Origin: an uncultured Atopobiaceae bacterium
Lineage (GTDB): Bacteria > Actinomycetota > Coriobacteriia > Coriobacteriales > Atopobiaceae
Length of the DNA: 64,000 nt
Reading direction: 5' to 3'
NCBI GenBank assembly: GCA_944322145.1
Contig: CALUNW010000010.1
Location: 40,615-104,614, forward strand
Within the stretch, counting starts at the first letter, position 1; every line of letters begins with the position of its first letter. Positions 35,307-43,520 of the stretch are shown here, in pieces. Under the pieces are notes generated by a model, which was not told the origin of the DNA, ran no database searches, and saw only the letters and a program-made list of their open reading frames with translations. A program made the translations under genes and the position numbers.

Positions 35307-35393
35307 GGGCAGTGACCCAAATGGGGACAGGATACTTTTGGGACATCGAGAGCATGTCCCAAAAGTATCCTGTCCCCATTTGGGTCACTGCCC
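35307..35393. repeat. 87-bp inverted repeat with perfect 40-bp arms
   Basis: The left arm runs from GGGCAGTGACCCAAATGG to TTTTGGGACAT (35307-35346). The right arm is its exact complement (35354-35393), and the loop is CGAGAGC. It contains GGGGACAGG and CCTGTCCCC. The right arm shares CCCCATTTGGGTCAC with the repeat at 41980. It lies directly after ftsH and may also end its transcript. Confidence 0.92.
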
Positions 35394-35484
35394 CCAAAAC
35401 CATTTCAAACTCGGAACCTGCCATAGCCGTCCTGTCCCTCCCGCGTACAATGGTGCGCAGTCAGTACCGTCGAAGGGGGTCGCC

Positions 35485-36669
35485 ATGTCCATCAACGAGA
35501 AGAGCCGCGCATACGGCGCGCAGAAGTCCTCCATCCGCGAGATCGCGGCCTATGCCGGAGCGCGCAAGGCCGAGATCGGCGCGGAGAACGTCTTTGACTT
35601 CTCGCTGGGCAATCCCTCCATCCCCGCTCCGGACGAGGTTCGCGCCTCGATTGAGCGCAGCCTTGCCCTTCCTGCGACGCAGCTGCACGGCTACACGCCT
35701 GCGAACGGCCTGCCCGCCGCCCGCGAGGCAGTTGCCGCGAGCCTCTCCCGTCGCTTCGGCGAGGGCACCGCGAGCGCCGGCGACCTCTATCTCACCTGCG
35801 GCGCGGCGGCGTCGCTCTCCATCACCTTCCATGCGATCGTCAACCCCGGCGACGAGGTCATCGTGATCGCGCCGTACTTCCCCGAGTATCGCGTCTGGAT
35901 CGAGACCGCCGGCGCCACATGCGTGGAGGTGCTCGCCGATCCCGCCACGTTCCAGGTCGACGTCGCCGCCGTTGCCGCCGCCGTCACCGAGCGCACCAAG
36001 GCCGTGGTCATCAACTCGCCCAACAACCCCGTGGGCTCGGTCTACTCGCGCGCCAACCTCGACGCGCTCGCCGCGGCGCTGCGCGACGCCGAGGAGCGCC
36101 TGGGAACCACGATCTTCCTCGTCGCCGACGAGCCCTACCGCGAGATCACCTACGGCGCGGAGGTGCCCTGGGTGCCTGCCGCCTACGACCGCACGATCGT
36201 GTGCTACAGCTACTCCAAGAGCCTCTCGCTGCCCGGCGAGCGCATCGGCTGGGTGCTCGTTCCGCCTGCCAACCCCGACCATGACGACCTGGTGCTTGCC
36301 ATTGCGGGCGCCGGTCGCAAGCTCGGCTTTGTCTGCGCCCCGGCGCTCTTCCAGCGCGTTCTCATGGACTGCGTGGACGTTCCCAGTGACGTCGAGGCCT
36401 ACGCGCGCAACCGCGCCGCGCTGACGGAGGGACTCGCCCGCCTGGGCTACGAGTTCATCGAGCCCGAGGGTGCGTTCTACCTGTGGGTCAAGGCGCTCGA
36501 GCCCGACGCCGAGGCCTTCTTCCAGCGTGCCAAGGCCCTCGAGCTGCTGCCCGTCCCGTCCGACTCCTTCGGCTGCCCGGGCTGGGTGCGCGTGGGCTAC
36601 TGCGTCTCCTACGAGACCATCGTGAACTCCCTGCCCGCCTGGGCCAAGCTCGCGGAAAGCTACAGGTGA
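35485..36669 (+). CDS. Pyridoxal-phosphate aminotransferase, class I/II
   Basis: 394 residues. Fold-type I features: FDFSLGNPSIPAP near the start, the loop TCGAAASLSITF, SPNNPVGSVYS, VADEPYRE, and the PLP lysine in SYSKSLSLPGERIGW. The C-terminal Arg in CPGWVRVGYC binds the substrate carboxylate. It most resembles aspartate or aromatic aminotransferases, and substrate choice is not readable. An in-frame start upstream at 35338 falls inside the hairpin and is rejected in favour of ATG 35485 after GAAGGGGG. Its TGA stop begins the palindrome at 36667. Confidence 0.85.
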   Translation: MSINEKSRAYGAQKSSIREIAAYAGARKAEIGAENVFDFSLGNPSIPAPDEVRASIERSLALPATQLHGYTPANGLPAAREAVAASLSRRFGEGTASAGDLYLTCGAAASLSITFHAIVNPGDEVIVIAPYFPEYRVWIETAGATCVEVLADPATFQVDVAAVAAAVTERTKAVVINSPNNPVGSVYSRANLDALAAALRDAEERLGTTIFLVADEPYREITYGAEVPWVPAAYDRTIVCYSYSKSLSLPGERIGWVLVPPANPDHDDLVLAIAGAGRKLGFVCAPALFQRVLMDCVDVPSDVEAYARNRAALTEGLARLGYEFIEPEGAFYLWVKALEPDAEAFFQRAKALELLPVPSDSFGCPGWVRVGYCVSYETIVNSLPAWAKLAESYR

Positions 36670-36695
36670 TGAAAAGGGACAGTCCCTTTTCATCA
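36667..36695. repeat. Perfect GGGAC-A-GTCCC palindrome at a stop codon
   Basis: TGATGAAAAGGGAC-A-GTCCCTTTTCATCA, 14-bp perfect arms. The first three bases are the TGA stop of the aminotransferase gene. Confidence 0.9.
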
Positions 36696-36709
36696 TTCCG
36701 AGGAGGACC

Positions 36710-37534
36710 ATGCTCGAGAACCGCTGCGACATCCATACGCACACGCTCTACTCGCGCCATGCGTACTCGACGGTGCGCGAGAACGTGCTCTCCGCGCGCG
36801 ACGCGGGCCTCGAGCTGCTGGGCGTGACGGACCACTTCAGCGACATGCTCTTCCCGGGCACGGACCTCGAGCACGCCGCCCTGCGCGACTATCAGCACTT
36901 CATCAACATGCGGGTCTGGCCGCGCTCCTGGGAGGGCGTGATGCTGCTCCGCGGCATGGAGGCGGACATCCGCGGTCTCAAGGGGGAGCTCTTCGGCCAG
37001 GGCATCGAGGTCGCGGAGGACATCACGGGCCGCCCCGTTCGACGGGTCTCGACGCTCTACGACCGGGCCGCCGCGGGCTGCGACTATGTCATCGCGAGCG
37101 TCCACTACAAAAACTTTGCCGACGGGGCCTCCGTCACCCAGACCACAGAGATGTACCTCGGCGCGCTGTCCCAGCCCAAGGTGCTGGCGCTCGGCCATAC
37201 GGGGCGCGCCGGCGTTCCCTTTGACGTCCGCGCGGTCGTGGGGGAGGCCGCCCGCCTGGGCAAGCTCATCGAGATCAACGAGCACAGCCTGGACACCCGC
37301 GGGCGCGAGGGGCGCACGTGGGAGAGCTGCGCGGAGATCGCCCGGGCCTGCGCCGAGCTCGGCTGCCAGGTCGCGGTGAACACGGACGCCCACGTGTGCT
37401 GCGACGTCGGTCGCTTTCCGACGGCGCTCTCCATGCTCGAGGAGATCGGCTTTCCGCAGGAGCTCATCGCCACGCGCTCGGCGGAGGCGTTTCTCGCCGC
37501 CATGGCGGGCGCGGGGCTTCCGGCGCCGAAGTGA
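36710..37534 (+). CDS. PHP-domain phosphoesterase (YcdX-like)
   Basis: 274 residues, Shine-Dalgarno GAGGAGG. The PHP metal site is visible as DIHTHTLYS, GVTDHFSD, a central GMEADI and HYKNF, and the final NTDAHVC. The layout fits YcdX-type PHP phosphatases of about 245-275 residues. It is not fused to a polymerase or to HisK. The substrate is unknown. It lies 40 bp after the aminotransferase gene; the palindromic repeat separates them. Confidence 0.82.
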   Translation: MLENRCDIHTHTLYSRHAYSTVRENVLSARDAGLELLGVTDHFSDMLFPGTDLEHAALRDYQHFINMRVWPRSWEGVMLLRGMEADIRGLKGELFGQGIEVAEDITGRPVRRVSTLYDRAAAGCDYVIASVHYKNFADGASVTQTTEMYLGALSQPKVLALGHTGRAGVPFDVRAVVGEAARLGKLIEINEHSLDTRGREGRTWESCAEIARACAELGCQVAVNTDAHVCCDVGRFPTALSMLEEIGFPQELIATRSAEAFLAAMAGAGLPAPK

Positions 37535-37547
37535 CGCTCAGCCGACG

Positions 37548-37649
37548 TTTTGTACGAACTAGGCTAAAGCGACAGGTGGATTGCCCGACGTTTCCGCAGG
37601 TCATGTTCTTCTCGCTTGGCGAGAAGAACGAGAAGGTCGTACATTTCTC
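37548..37649. repeat. 102-bp TTTTGTACGA element, copy 1
   Basis: It begins TTTTGTACGAACTAGGC and ends AAGGTCGTACATTTCTC. It contains CGTTTCCGCAGGTC and the perfect hairpin GTTCTTCTCG-CTTGG-CGAGAAGAAC at 37605-37629. It lies between convergent PHP and xthA genes. Confidence 0.8.
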
Positions 37650-37680
37650 AGGCGGCGCGGGCCGCACGCGGCAACGTCCC

Positions 37681-38466
37681 CTACAGCTCGATCGTGAGCT
37701 CCACCGGGCAGTGGTCGGAACCAAAGACCTCGGAGAGGATTGACGCCCCGGTCACGCGGTCGGCGATGTCGTTTGAGACGAGGAAGTAGTCGATGCGCCA
37801 CCCGGCGTTGTTCTTGCGTGCGTTGAAGCGATAGCTCCACCAGCTGTACGCGCCCGTGAGGTCCGGATGCCGCGCGCGGAAGGTGTCGGTGAAGCCCGCG
37901 TCGAGCAGACGCGTGAAGCTCTCGCGCTCCTCGTCGGAAAAGCCCGCGTTGCCCCGGTTGGGACCGGGGTTCTTGAGGTCGATCTCGTTGTGGGCCACGT
38001 TGAAGTCGCCGCAGGTGACCACCGGCTTTTCCGCTGCCAGGCCCACGAGGAACTCGCGATACGCCGCGTCCCAGGCAAGGCGCGTGTCGATGCGCGCGAG
38101 CTCGTTTTGCGCGTTGGGCGTGTAGACGTCCACGAACCAGTAGTTCGGGAACTCGAGCGCGCAGACGCGGCCCTCGTCGTCAGCCTCCGGAGCTCCGATG
38201 TGGTTGATCACCTGCAGCGGCTTCTCGCGCGAGAAGACCGCGGTGCCCGAGTATCCCTTGCGCTCGGCGTAGCTCCAGGTCTGATGGTAGCCGGGCAGGT
38301 CGAGCTCGATCTGGCCCTCCTGGAGCTTGGTCTCCTGGACGGCAAAGACGTCGGCGCCCGTGGCCTCCACCACGTCGGTGAAGCTCGGGTCCTTCTTCAT
38401 GACGGCGCGCAGGCCGTTGACGTTCCAGGAGACGAGCCTGAGCTCGCGCGCGGCGGAGTCTGCCAT
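37681..38466 (-). CDS. xthA: Exodeoxyribonuclease III / AP endonuclease
   Basis: 261 residues. Endonuclease/exonuclease/phosphatase-fold residues are all visible: SWNVNGLRA, VQETKL with the metal Glu, YTPNA, GDFNVAHNEIDL, and the C-terminal DYFLVS and SDHCPVEL with the catalytic Asp-His. It nicks DNA 5' to abasic sites and has 3'-5' exonuclease activity in base excision repair. Shine-Dalgarno AGGAAAGGAC. It is flanked on both sides by 102-bp elements. Confidence 0.93.
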   Translation of the reverse strand: MADSAARELRLVSWNVNGLRAVMKKDPSFTDVVEATGADVFAVQETKLQEGQIELDLPGYHQTWSYAERKGYSGTAVFSREKPLQVINHIGAPEADDEGRVCALEFPNYWFVDVYTPNAQNELARIDTRLAWDAAYREFLVGLAAEKPVVTCGDFNVAHNEIDLKNPGPNRGNAGFSDEERESFTRLLDAGFTDTFRARHPDLTGAYSWWSYRFNARKNNAGWRIDYFLVSNDIADRVTGASILSEVFGSDHCPVELTIEL

Positions 38467-38577
38467 GGGGGTCCTTTCCTCGGTGTCCCCGCCATCTTAC
38501 CCGTTTGCCATCAGCCGGCGCTTTGGCGCCGCCCGCGAAGGTTTGCCGAATCTATGGCGGCGTGTCGTTTTTTTGAC

Positions 38578-38679
38578 TTTTGTACGACCTTCTTGGCCGA
38601 GTGCGCACAGCCCCGTCACATTTGCCCAGCTAGCGACATGGTCACCGGTCGAGAAGGACGCGAAGGTCGTACAAATCTC
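38578..38679. repeat. 102-bp TTTTGTACGA element, copy 3
   Basis: It has the same orientation and length as copy 1. Ends are TTTTGTACGACCTTC and GAAGGTCGTACAAATCTC, which give the best inverted terminal match of the family. The interior is more diverged. It sits 68 bp upstream of the 38748-39920 gene. Confidence 0.8.
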
Positions 38680-38747
38680 TCCGCCGGGCGCGTGTTCGGC
38701 CCTCTGCGCTCTGCGCGGGGTCTTCGCGTCGGTGATAGCGTCGCCCC

Positions 38748-39920
38748 ATGGAGACGATCATCTGCGACAGATCGGCGTTTCTCTATTGGCGCACACCGCC
38801 GATAGCGCGCCTCCTGGCTTCGGGCCCGGAGGACGACCCCCTGCTGCGCCACATCATGGACGCCGACGGGCTCGGGCGACTGCGATTGGAGCTCAGGGCG
38901 GCGTCTTCGCCCTTTGACCGAGCGAGCGGCTCCGACCGACGTCGCACGGCGCGTCTTGGCGGCGCGGGGCTGAGCGTCGTCGAATCGTCCGAGCTTCTTG
39001 CCACGGGCTTTTCTGGTCCAGTTGACGTGCTGGTGCGAGACGTCGCCGACAGGCGCCCTTCGGGCATCGTGCGTCCCCGCGTCTGGAGCGGGGAGCTTCC
39101 CGCCGGGTCGCTTTGGCACATCGGCGGGGGCGTTGACGTGGTGTCACCCGTTCTCGCCGTTCAGCAGATGGCGGCTCGCGCGACGCCCGAGCGGGTTGCG
39201 CTGATGCTCTCCGAGCTCATGGGCGGCTTCTCGGTCTACGATTCCCCTGAGCCGCTGGCCTCGGCTCTGCAGGCTCTTGCGGACGGCGGAAGGCTTCCGA
39301 CGTACTGCGGATGGCGCGCGGCGTGCGACAACGAGGGCAGGCTCACCGGCCTTTGGCTGCGTCCTCCGCTGCTGAGCGTGGCGGCGCTCCGGGAGCACCT
39401 TGGGCACGCGTCCGCGCGCGGACGGGCAAATCTCGCTGCGGGCGCGCGAATCGCGCGCGTTGGCGCGGCGTCTCCGTTTGAGGTCCAGGCGGGGGTGCTC
39501 TTCGCATCGGCGCCGCGCCGCGGCGGAGAGGGGTACGCGTCGCTCGAGCACAATCGTCGCGTTGCGCTCTCCGCTGCGGCGCGCAGAGCTTGCGGACAAT
39601 GGAGCTGCTACTGCGACCTGTTCTGGGGAGGCGCCGATGGCGGCGTCGACGTGGAATGCCAGAGCTCGTCGCACCACTTTGGGGCGCGGAGCTCCGCGGG
39701 CGACGCAGATCGCGCAACGGCGCTCCAGATGATGGGCGTCGAGGTAATCCAGCTCACCTATGCGCAGCTGGCTAACGCCCGACGCTTTGAGACCTTCTCG
39801 CGCTTTCTCGCGGAGAAGATCGGCGTCACCTATCACGAGAAGACCGCGCGAGAGCGGATGGAACAGCACCGGCTTCGTGCGGAGGTCTTGGTGGACTGGG
39901 AGGGCCTGCCGGATGTGTAA
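38748..39920 (+). CDS. Orphan protein with a Vsr/DUF559-like nuclease C-terminus
   Basis: 390 residues, no clear Shine-Dalgarno. The N-terminal 250 residues are unlike anything I can name; they contain no obvious winged helix but do have SGIVRPRVWSGELPAGS, reminiscent of AbiEi-like orphan proteins common in Coriobacteriia. The C-terminus has GGVDVECQSSSHH, then DRATALQMMGVEVIQLTYAQL. This follows the D-x-E-x-x-S-x-x-H ... D-x-x-R ... L-x-x-x-G-x-x-V pattern of Vsr/DUF559 endonuclease folds. A role as a nuclease is therefore plausible but unproven. The gene is bracketed by inverted 102-bp elements (see findings). Confidence 0.6.
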   Translation: METIICDRSAFLYWRTPPIARLLASGPEDDPLLRHIMDADGLGRLRLELRAASSPFDRASGSDRRRTARLGGAGLSVVESSELLATGFSGPVDVLVRDVADRRPSGIVRPRVWSGELPAGSLWHIGGGVDVVSPVLAVQQMAARATPERVALMLSELMGGFSVYDSPEPLASALQALADGGRLPTYCGWRAACDNEGRLTGLWLRPPLLSVAALREHLGHASARGRANLAAGARIARVGAASPFEVQAGVLFASAPRRGGEGYASLEHNRRVALSAAARRACGQWSCYCDLFWGGADGGVDVECQSSSHHFGARSSAGDADRATALQMMGVEVIQLTYAQLANARRFETFSRFLAEKIGVTYHEKTARERMEQHRLRAEVLVDWEGLPDV

Positions 39921-39948
39921 CGTGGGCCAAGGCTCCCGTGAAAAGCCC

Positions 39949-40050
39949 GAGAATTGTACGACCTTGACGTCCTTCTCGGAGGCCGAGAAGGACGCGACCT
40001 GCGGAAACGCTGGCCTCTCCGGTCGGCGCTTTAGCCTAGTTCGTACAAAA
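39949..40050. repeat. 102-bp TTTTGTACGA element, copy 2 (inverted)
   Basis: In reverse complement it reads TTTTGTACGAACTAGGC through to AAGGTCGTACAATTCTC. It contains the hairpin GTCCTTCTCG-GAGGC-CGAGAAGGAC (39970-39994), which shows a compensatory T-A to C-G change against copy 1. It starts 29 bp after the nuclease-like gene. Confidence 0.82.
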
Positions 40051-40051
40051 A

Positions 40052-40083
40052 GGGGCGGGGAGGCCGCGGGGCGGGGAGGCCGC
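40052..40083. repeat. 16-bp tandem duplication
   Basis: GGGGCGGGGAGGCCGC occurs twice back to back, just after the 102-bp element copy 2 and before the patatin stop. It is probably a simple slippage product. Confidence 0.7.
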
Positions 40084-40112
40084 GGGGACAGCGCGGGCCT
40101 CGGGGCGGTCGC

Positions 40113-41066
40113 CTAGCCCAGCGTGATGTAGCCCGTGCCCTGGTCGGGGTCCTCGGGCTGCGGCCCGCCGGTTGCCGACCCAAACAGAAACTCGCGCACG
40201 CGCGGCATCTCGCGCACATACTGGGCGTGGCCGGCATCGTAGGCGGCGGCGAGCTTGCGCGGGCTGACCGTCGCGTTCTCCACCGGCATCTCGTCGGGGT
40301 AGAGGACGAGGGCCCTGCCGTCCGCGGCGAGCTTCTCGACGTGCTCGATCGCCGCGTTGTAGCGCTCCCAGCGCGTGAGCAGGGCGTTGCGCAGATAGGG
40401 ATGGTCCTTGGCGATGGCCTTGAACATCTGCTTGTCCTTGGCGCCGGGCTCCTTCTTGCGATAGCCGCGCGGCCGCGTGGCCACGAAGACGAACTTCTCG
40501 AACCCGTCGTCCTCCGCCATGCACAGGGGGATGCCCGCGCCGGTGCCCAGGCCGCCGTCCAGCAGCACGCGCCCGTCCACCTCGAGCGGCTTCATCATGC
40601 CGGGCAGGGTCGAGCTGGCGCGGATGAGGTCGATCATGCGCATCGCGTCGGTCATGTCCTCGCGGCCAAAGCGCACCGTGCGGCCGGTGTCGCGCTCGAA
40701 GGCCTGGATGCGCAGGCGCGCGGGGTTGGCGGCAAACGTCTCCCAGTCGAACACGAGGGTTCCGTCGCGCAGCGCGCCCTCGTAGAGGGCGTCGGCATCA
40801 AAGTAGCCATGCCCTCGCAGCAGCGAGCGCAGCCCCACCAGCCCGCGCGCGGGACCGTCGGTCATGAACGCCTCGCGCACGCGCTTGCGGTCTCGGGAGA
40901 GGTAGTTGACGGTGTTGCTTGCGCCGGCGGAGAGCCCGCAGACGTAGTCGAAGTAGATGCCCTGCTCCAGCAGGACGTTGGCAAAGGCGCAGGTGTAGCT
41001 CGCGCGGTAGCCGCCCCCCTCGAACACGAGGGCGCAGTCAAACACGTTGCTGACAGGTGACTCCAT
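40113..41066 (-). CDS. Patatin-like phospholipase
   Basis: 317 residues from the start at 41066, which has AAGGAGG 7 bp upstream; the longer frame to 41138 is rejected. The catalytic dyad is Ser46 in GLSAG and Asp170 in DGGLG, and the oxyanion loop is EGGGYRASY at the N-terminus. The chain has the domain size of bacterial single-domain patatins (RssA/YjjU-like). These hydrolyse lipid acyl esters in the cytosol; the substrate is not known. It is transcribed alone, divergent from the sirtuin gene. Confidence 0.9.
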   Translation of the reverse strand: MESPVSNVFDCALVFEGGGYRASYTCAFANVLLEQGIYFDYVCGLSAGASNTVNYLSRDRKRVREAFMTDGPARGLVGLRSLLRGHGYFDADALYEGALRDGTLVFDWETFAANPARLRIQAFERDTGRTVRFGREDMTDAMRMIDLIRASSTLPGMMKPLEVDGRVLLDGGLGTGAGIPLCMAEDDGFEKFVFVATRPRGYRKKEPGAKDKQMFKAIAKDHPYLRNALLTRWERYNAAIEHVEKLAADGRALVLYPDEMPVENATVSPRKLAAAYDAGHAQYVREMPRVREFLFGSATGGPQPEDPDQGTGYITLG

Positions 41067-41234
41067 GCGAACCTCCTTCGGACATGACGCAGCCCAACCG
41101 CCCGTCATTTGTCGCGCATAAAGCTTGTTCTTCCCCAAATGCCGTCCCCCGAACCGTTGCCGACGGATTCTCCATCATGCGCCACCGCGGGTCTACCATG
41201 GACGGAGGTGCCGCAGAGACGAGGGGAGCCGCTC

Positions 41235-41972
41235 ATGTCGCGTATGGTGTCCGATCCGCGCGAGGCCGCGTCCGAGCTTGCGGAGCGCTTCGGCAGGGCG
41301 AGAAGGGCCGTCTTCTTTGGCGGCGCGGGGGTCTCCACCGCAAGCGGGATCCCTGACTTCAGGAGCGCGGACGGCCTCTATCACCAGCACTTCAAGTACC
41401 CGCCCGAGGAGATGCTCGGCCACGGGTTCTTTGTGACCCACACGGAGGAGTTCTACCAGTTCTATCGCGAGCGGATGATCTGCCTCACGGCGCGCCCCAA
41501 CCGCGCGCACGAGAAGCTCGCCGAGCTCGAGCGCGAGGGGTCGCTGGCTGCCGTGGTCACGCAGAACATCGACGGCCTCCATCAGGCCGCGGGCTCGCGC
41601 GAGGTCTACGAGCTGCACGGATCGGTGCACAGAAACATCTGCCAGAAGTGTGGCGCGACCTACTCGGCCGAGTGGGTCCTCGGAACCGAGGGCGTGCCGC
41701 GCTGCGAGAGGTGCGGCGGCCTGGTGAAGCCCGACGTGGTGCTGTATGGCGAGCAGCTCGACGAGCATGTCCTTCTCGCCAGCGTTCAGGCGATCTCCCG
41801 GGCGGACCTGCTGGTGATTGGGGGAACGTCTCTCGTGGTGTATCCGGCAGCGGGTCTCGTGGATTACTTCCGAGGCTCCGACCTCGTGATCGTCAACCGC
41901 GACCCCACCCCCGCGGACGCGGGGGCGGACCTCGTCTGCGCCTGCGACATCGCCGCCGCCTTTGACTTCTGA
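41235..41972 (+). CDS. cobB: NAD-dependent protein deacylase, sirtuin family
   Basis: 245 residues from the ATG at 41235 (GAGGGGAG upstream). Sirtuin landmarks: GAGVSTASGIPDFRS, TQNIDGLHQAAG with the catalytic His in ELHGSVH, and a zinc ribbon CQKC...CERC. The C-terminal GGTSLVVYPAAGLV and VNRDPTP bind NAD. It removes acyl groups from lysine with NAD. The absence of the YxxR pair of class III enzymes suggests plain deacetylation. The gene ends 7 bp before a palindromic repeat. Confidence 0.92.
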   Translation: MSRMVSDPREAASELAERFGRARRAVFFGGAGVSTASGIPDFRSADGLYHQHFKYPPEEMLGHGFFVTHTEEFYQFYRERMICLTARPNRAHEKLAELEREGSLAAVVTQNIDGLHQAAGSREVYELHGSVHRNICQKCGATYSAEWVLGTEGVPRCERCGGLVKPDVVLYGEQLDEHVLLASVQAISRADLLVIGGTSLVVYPAAGLVDYFRGSDLVIVNRDPTPADAGADLVCACDIAAAFDF

Positions 41973-41979
41973 GGGGTAG

Positions 41980-42005
41980 CCCAAATGGGTCAGTCCCCAT
42001 TTGGG
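41980..42005. repeat. GGTCAGTCC-core palindrome after the sirtuin gene
   Basis: CCCAAATGGG and CCCATTTGGG flank TCAGTC. The right side continues GTCACCGCCCC, almost the same as the end of the 35307 hairpin. It occupies the region where an alternative folP start would lie. Confidence 0.85.
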
Positions 42006-42071
42006 TCACCGCCCCCTCGTCCGCTCCCGGGTACAATGGACGAACACAGAGTCGTCCCGAGAGGGGAAGTC

Positions 42072-43520
42072 ATGCTCCGAGAGAACTTCGCTACCTGGCA
42101 CTGCGGCGCGCACGAGATCTCGCTCGCGCGCCCACGAATCATGGGCATTCTCAATGTGACCCCCGACTCCTTCTCGGACGGCGGGAAGAACTTCGACGCC
42201 AAGGCGGCCATCGCTCGGGGCCTCGAGATGCTCGACGAGGGCGCCGACATCATCGACGTGGGCGGCGAGTCCACGCGTCCCGGGCATGCGCCCGTCTCTC
42301 CAAAGGTCGAGTCCGAGCGCGTGGTGCCCGTGGTCCGCGCGCTCGTGGAGGCCGGCGCCGTCGTCTCCGTCGACACCCGCCACGCCGAGGTGGCGCGCAT
42401 CTGCGTGCGCCTGGGCGCGGCCATCATCAACGACGTCTCCGGCTTCACCGACCCCGAGATGGTCGACGTCGCGGCGGACACCTCCTGCGGCTGCATCGTC
42501 ATGCACTGGAACCACGACGGGCTCGGCTCGCGCGCGCCGCGGCGCCAGGTCACGCTCGACCAGAGCCGCCCGAACGGCAGCGCGCTGCCGCGCCCCGTCC
42601 TCTCCCAGCGCCGCTTCACGCTGCCCGAGGAGGCCCCCATCATGCGCCAGGTGATGGGCTTTCTCGGCGACCAGGCCCGCACGCTGCAGCGCGCGGGCGT
42701 CGGCCACGACCGCATCTGCATGGACCCGGGCGCGGGCTTCGACAAGCTCGCCGACGAGGACGTGGTCATCCAGCGCGCCACGCGCTCCATGGCCTCCATG
42801 GGCTATCCGCTCGTGTGCGCCGTTTCGCGCAAGCGCTTCGTCGGCGCGCTCTCCGGGGTCGAGGACGCTGCGGCGCGCGACGCCGCGACGGCGGGCGCCT
42901 GCATCTCCGCCATCGAGAACGGCGCGCGCATCCTGCGCGTCCATGACGTCGCCGGCGTCTCCCAGGCGGTGAACGCCTACTGGGCGGTCTCCCACAAGGA
43001 CCCTCGCCAGGGCTTTGTGAGCCTTGGCTCCAACGTGGGCAACCGCGTGGGCAACATTGCGCGTGCCGTGCAGCTCATCGACGAGATTCCGCTCACCTGC
43101 GTCGTCAGCGTGAGCCACGCCTACGAGACCGAGCCCGCCTACGGCATCGCCACGCCCGTGGCCAATGCCGTGGCGGAGATTCGCACCGAGCTCCACCCGC
43201 TCGTGCTCATGGGCGAGCTCCTCGAGGTCGAGGACGAGCTCGGCAGGATTCGCGAGAAGGACCGCGACCCCAAGAAGCCCGGCTCGGGCCCGCGCACCAT
43301 CGACTGCGACCTCATGTGGGTCGAGGGCGAGCGCCATGCGGGCTCGCGCCTCACGCTGCCGCACCCGCGCCTCGGCGAGCGCGACTACGTGATCGTGCCG
43401 ATGGAGGACCTCATGCACAGCCCTGAGCGCTTCCTCGCGCACGCGGGCGTCGAGGTTGCCCCGCGCGAGCAGCGCGTGGGCCACGTGACGGCCGAGCTGG
43501 GAGAGGTCTCATGGGAGTAG
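42072..43520 (+). CDS. folP: Dihydropteroate synthase fused to HPPK (FolP-FolK)
   Basis: 482 residues from the ATG at 42072 after GAGAGGGGAAG. Residues about 18-315 are dihydropteroate synthase (IMGILNVTPDSFSDGG, DIIDVGGESTRPG, and a late SRKRF). Residues about 335-465 are the pyrophosphokinase (FVSLGSNVGNR, TEPAYG and GPRTIDCDLMW). One chain thus has two consecutive folate steps. Between the two halves of the synthase an extra insert of about 45 residues (near SRAPRRQVTLDQSRPNG) is unusual. Its stop overlaps the start of the next gene by 10 bp. No other folate gene is adjacent. Confidence 0.92.
   Translation: MLRENFATWHCGAHEISLARPRIMGILNVTPDSFSDGGKNFDAKAAIARGLEMLDEGADIIDVGGESTRPGHAPVSPKVESERVVPVVRALVEAGAVVSVDTRHAEVARICVRLGAAIINDVSGFTDPEMVDVAADTSCGCIVMHWNHDGLGSRAPRRQVTLDQSRPNGSALPRPVLSQRRFTLPEEAPIMRQVMGFLGDQARTLQRAGVGHDRICMDPGAGFDKLADEDVVIQRATRSMASMGYPLVCAVSRKRFVGALSGVEDAAARDAATAGACISAIENGARILRVHDVAGVSQAVNAYWAVSHKDPRQGFVSLGSNVGNRVGNIARAVQLIDEIPLTCVVSVSHAYETEPAYGIATPVANAVAEIRTELHPLVLMGELLEVEDELGRIREKDRDPKKPGSGPRTIDCDLMWVEGERHAGSRLTLPHPRLGERDYVIVPMEDLMHSPERFLAHAGVEVAPREQRVGHVTAELGEVSWE

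Noticed and set aside
32708..35362. An 884-residue minus-strand frame opposite hpt and ftsH
   Set aside because: Same type of GC-driven shadow; the plus-strand genes carry unmistakable catalytic motifs.
37548..40050. Three similar 102-bp units about 1 kb apart considered as a CRISPR array
   Set aside because: Units are too long, differ inside, occur in both orientations and are separated by whole genes; there are no cas genes.
41985..42071. An upstream start for folP at 41985
   Set aside because: It lies inside a palindromic repeat and lacks a ribosome-binding site; the ATG at 42072 has one and matches the family start.
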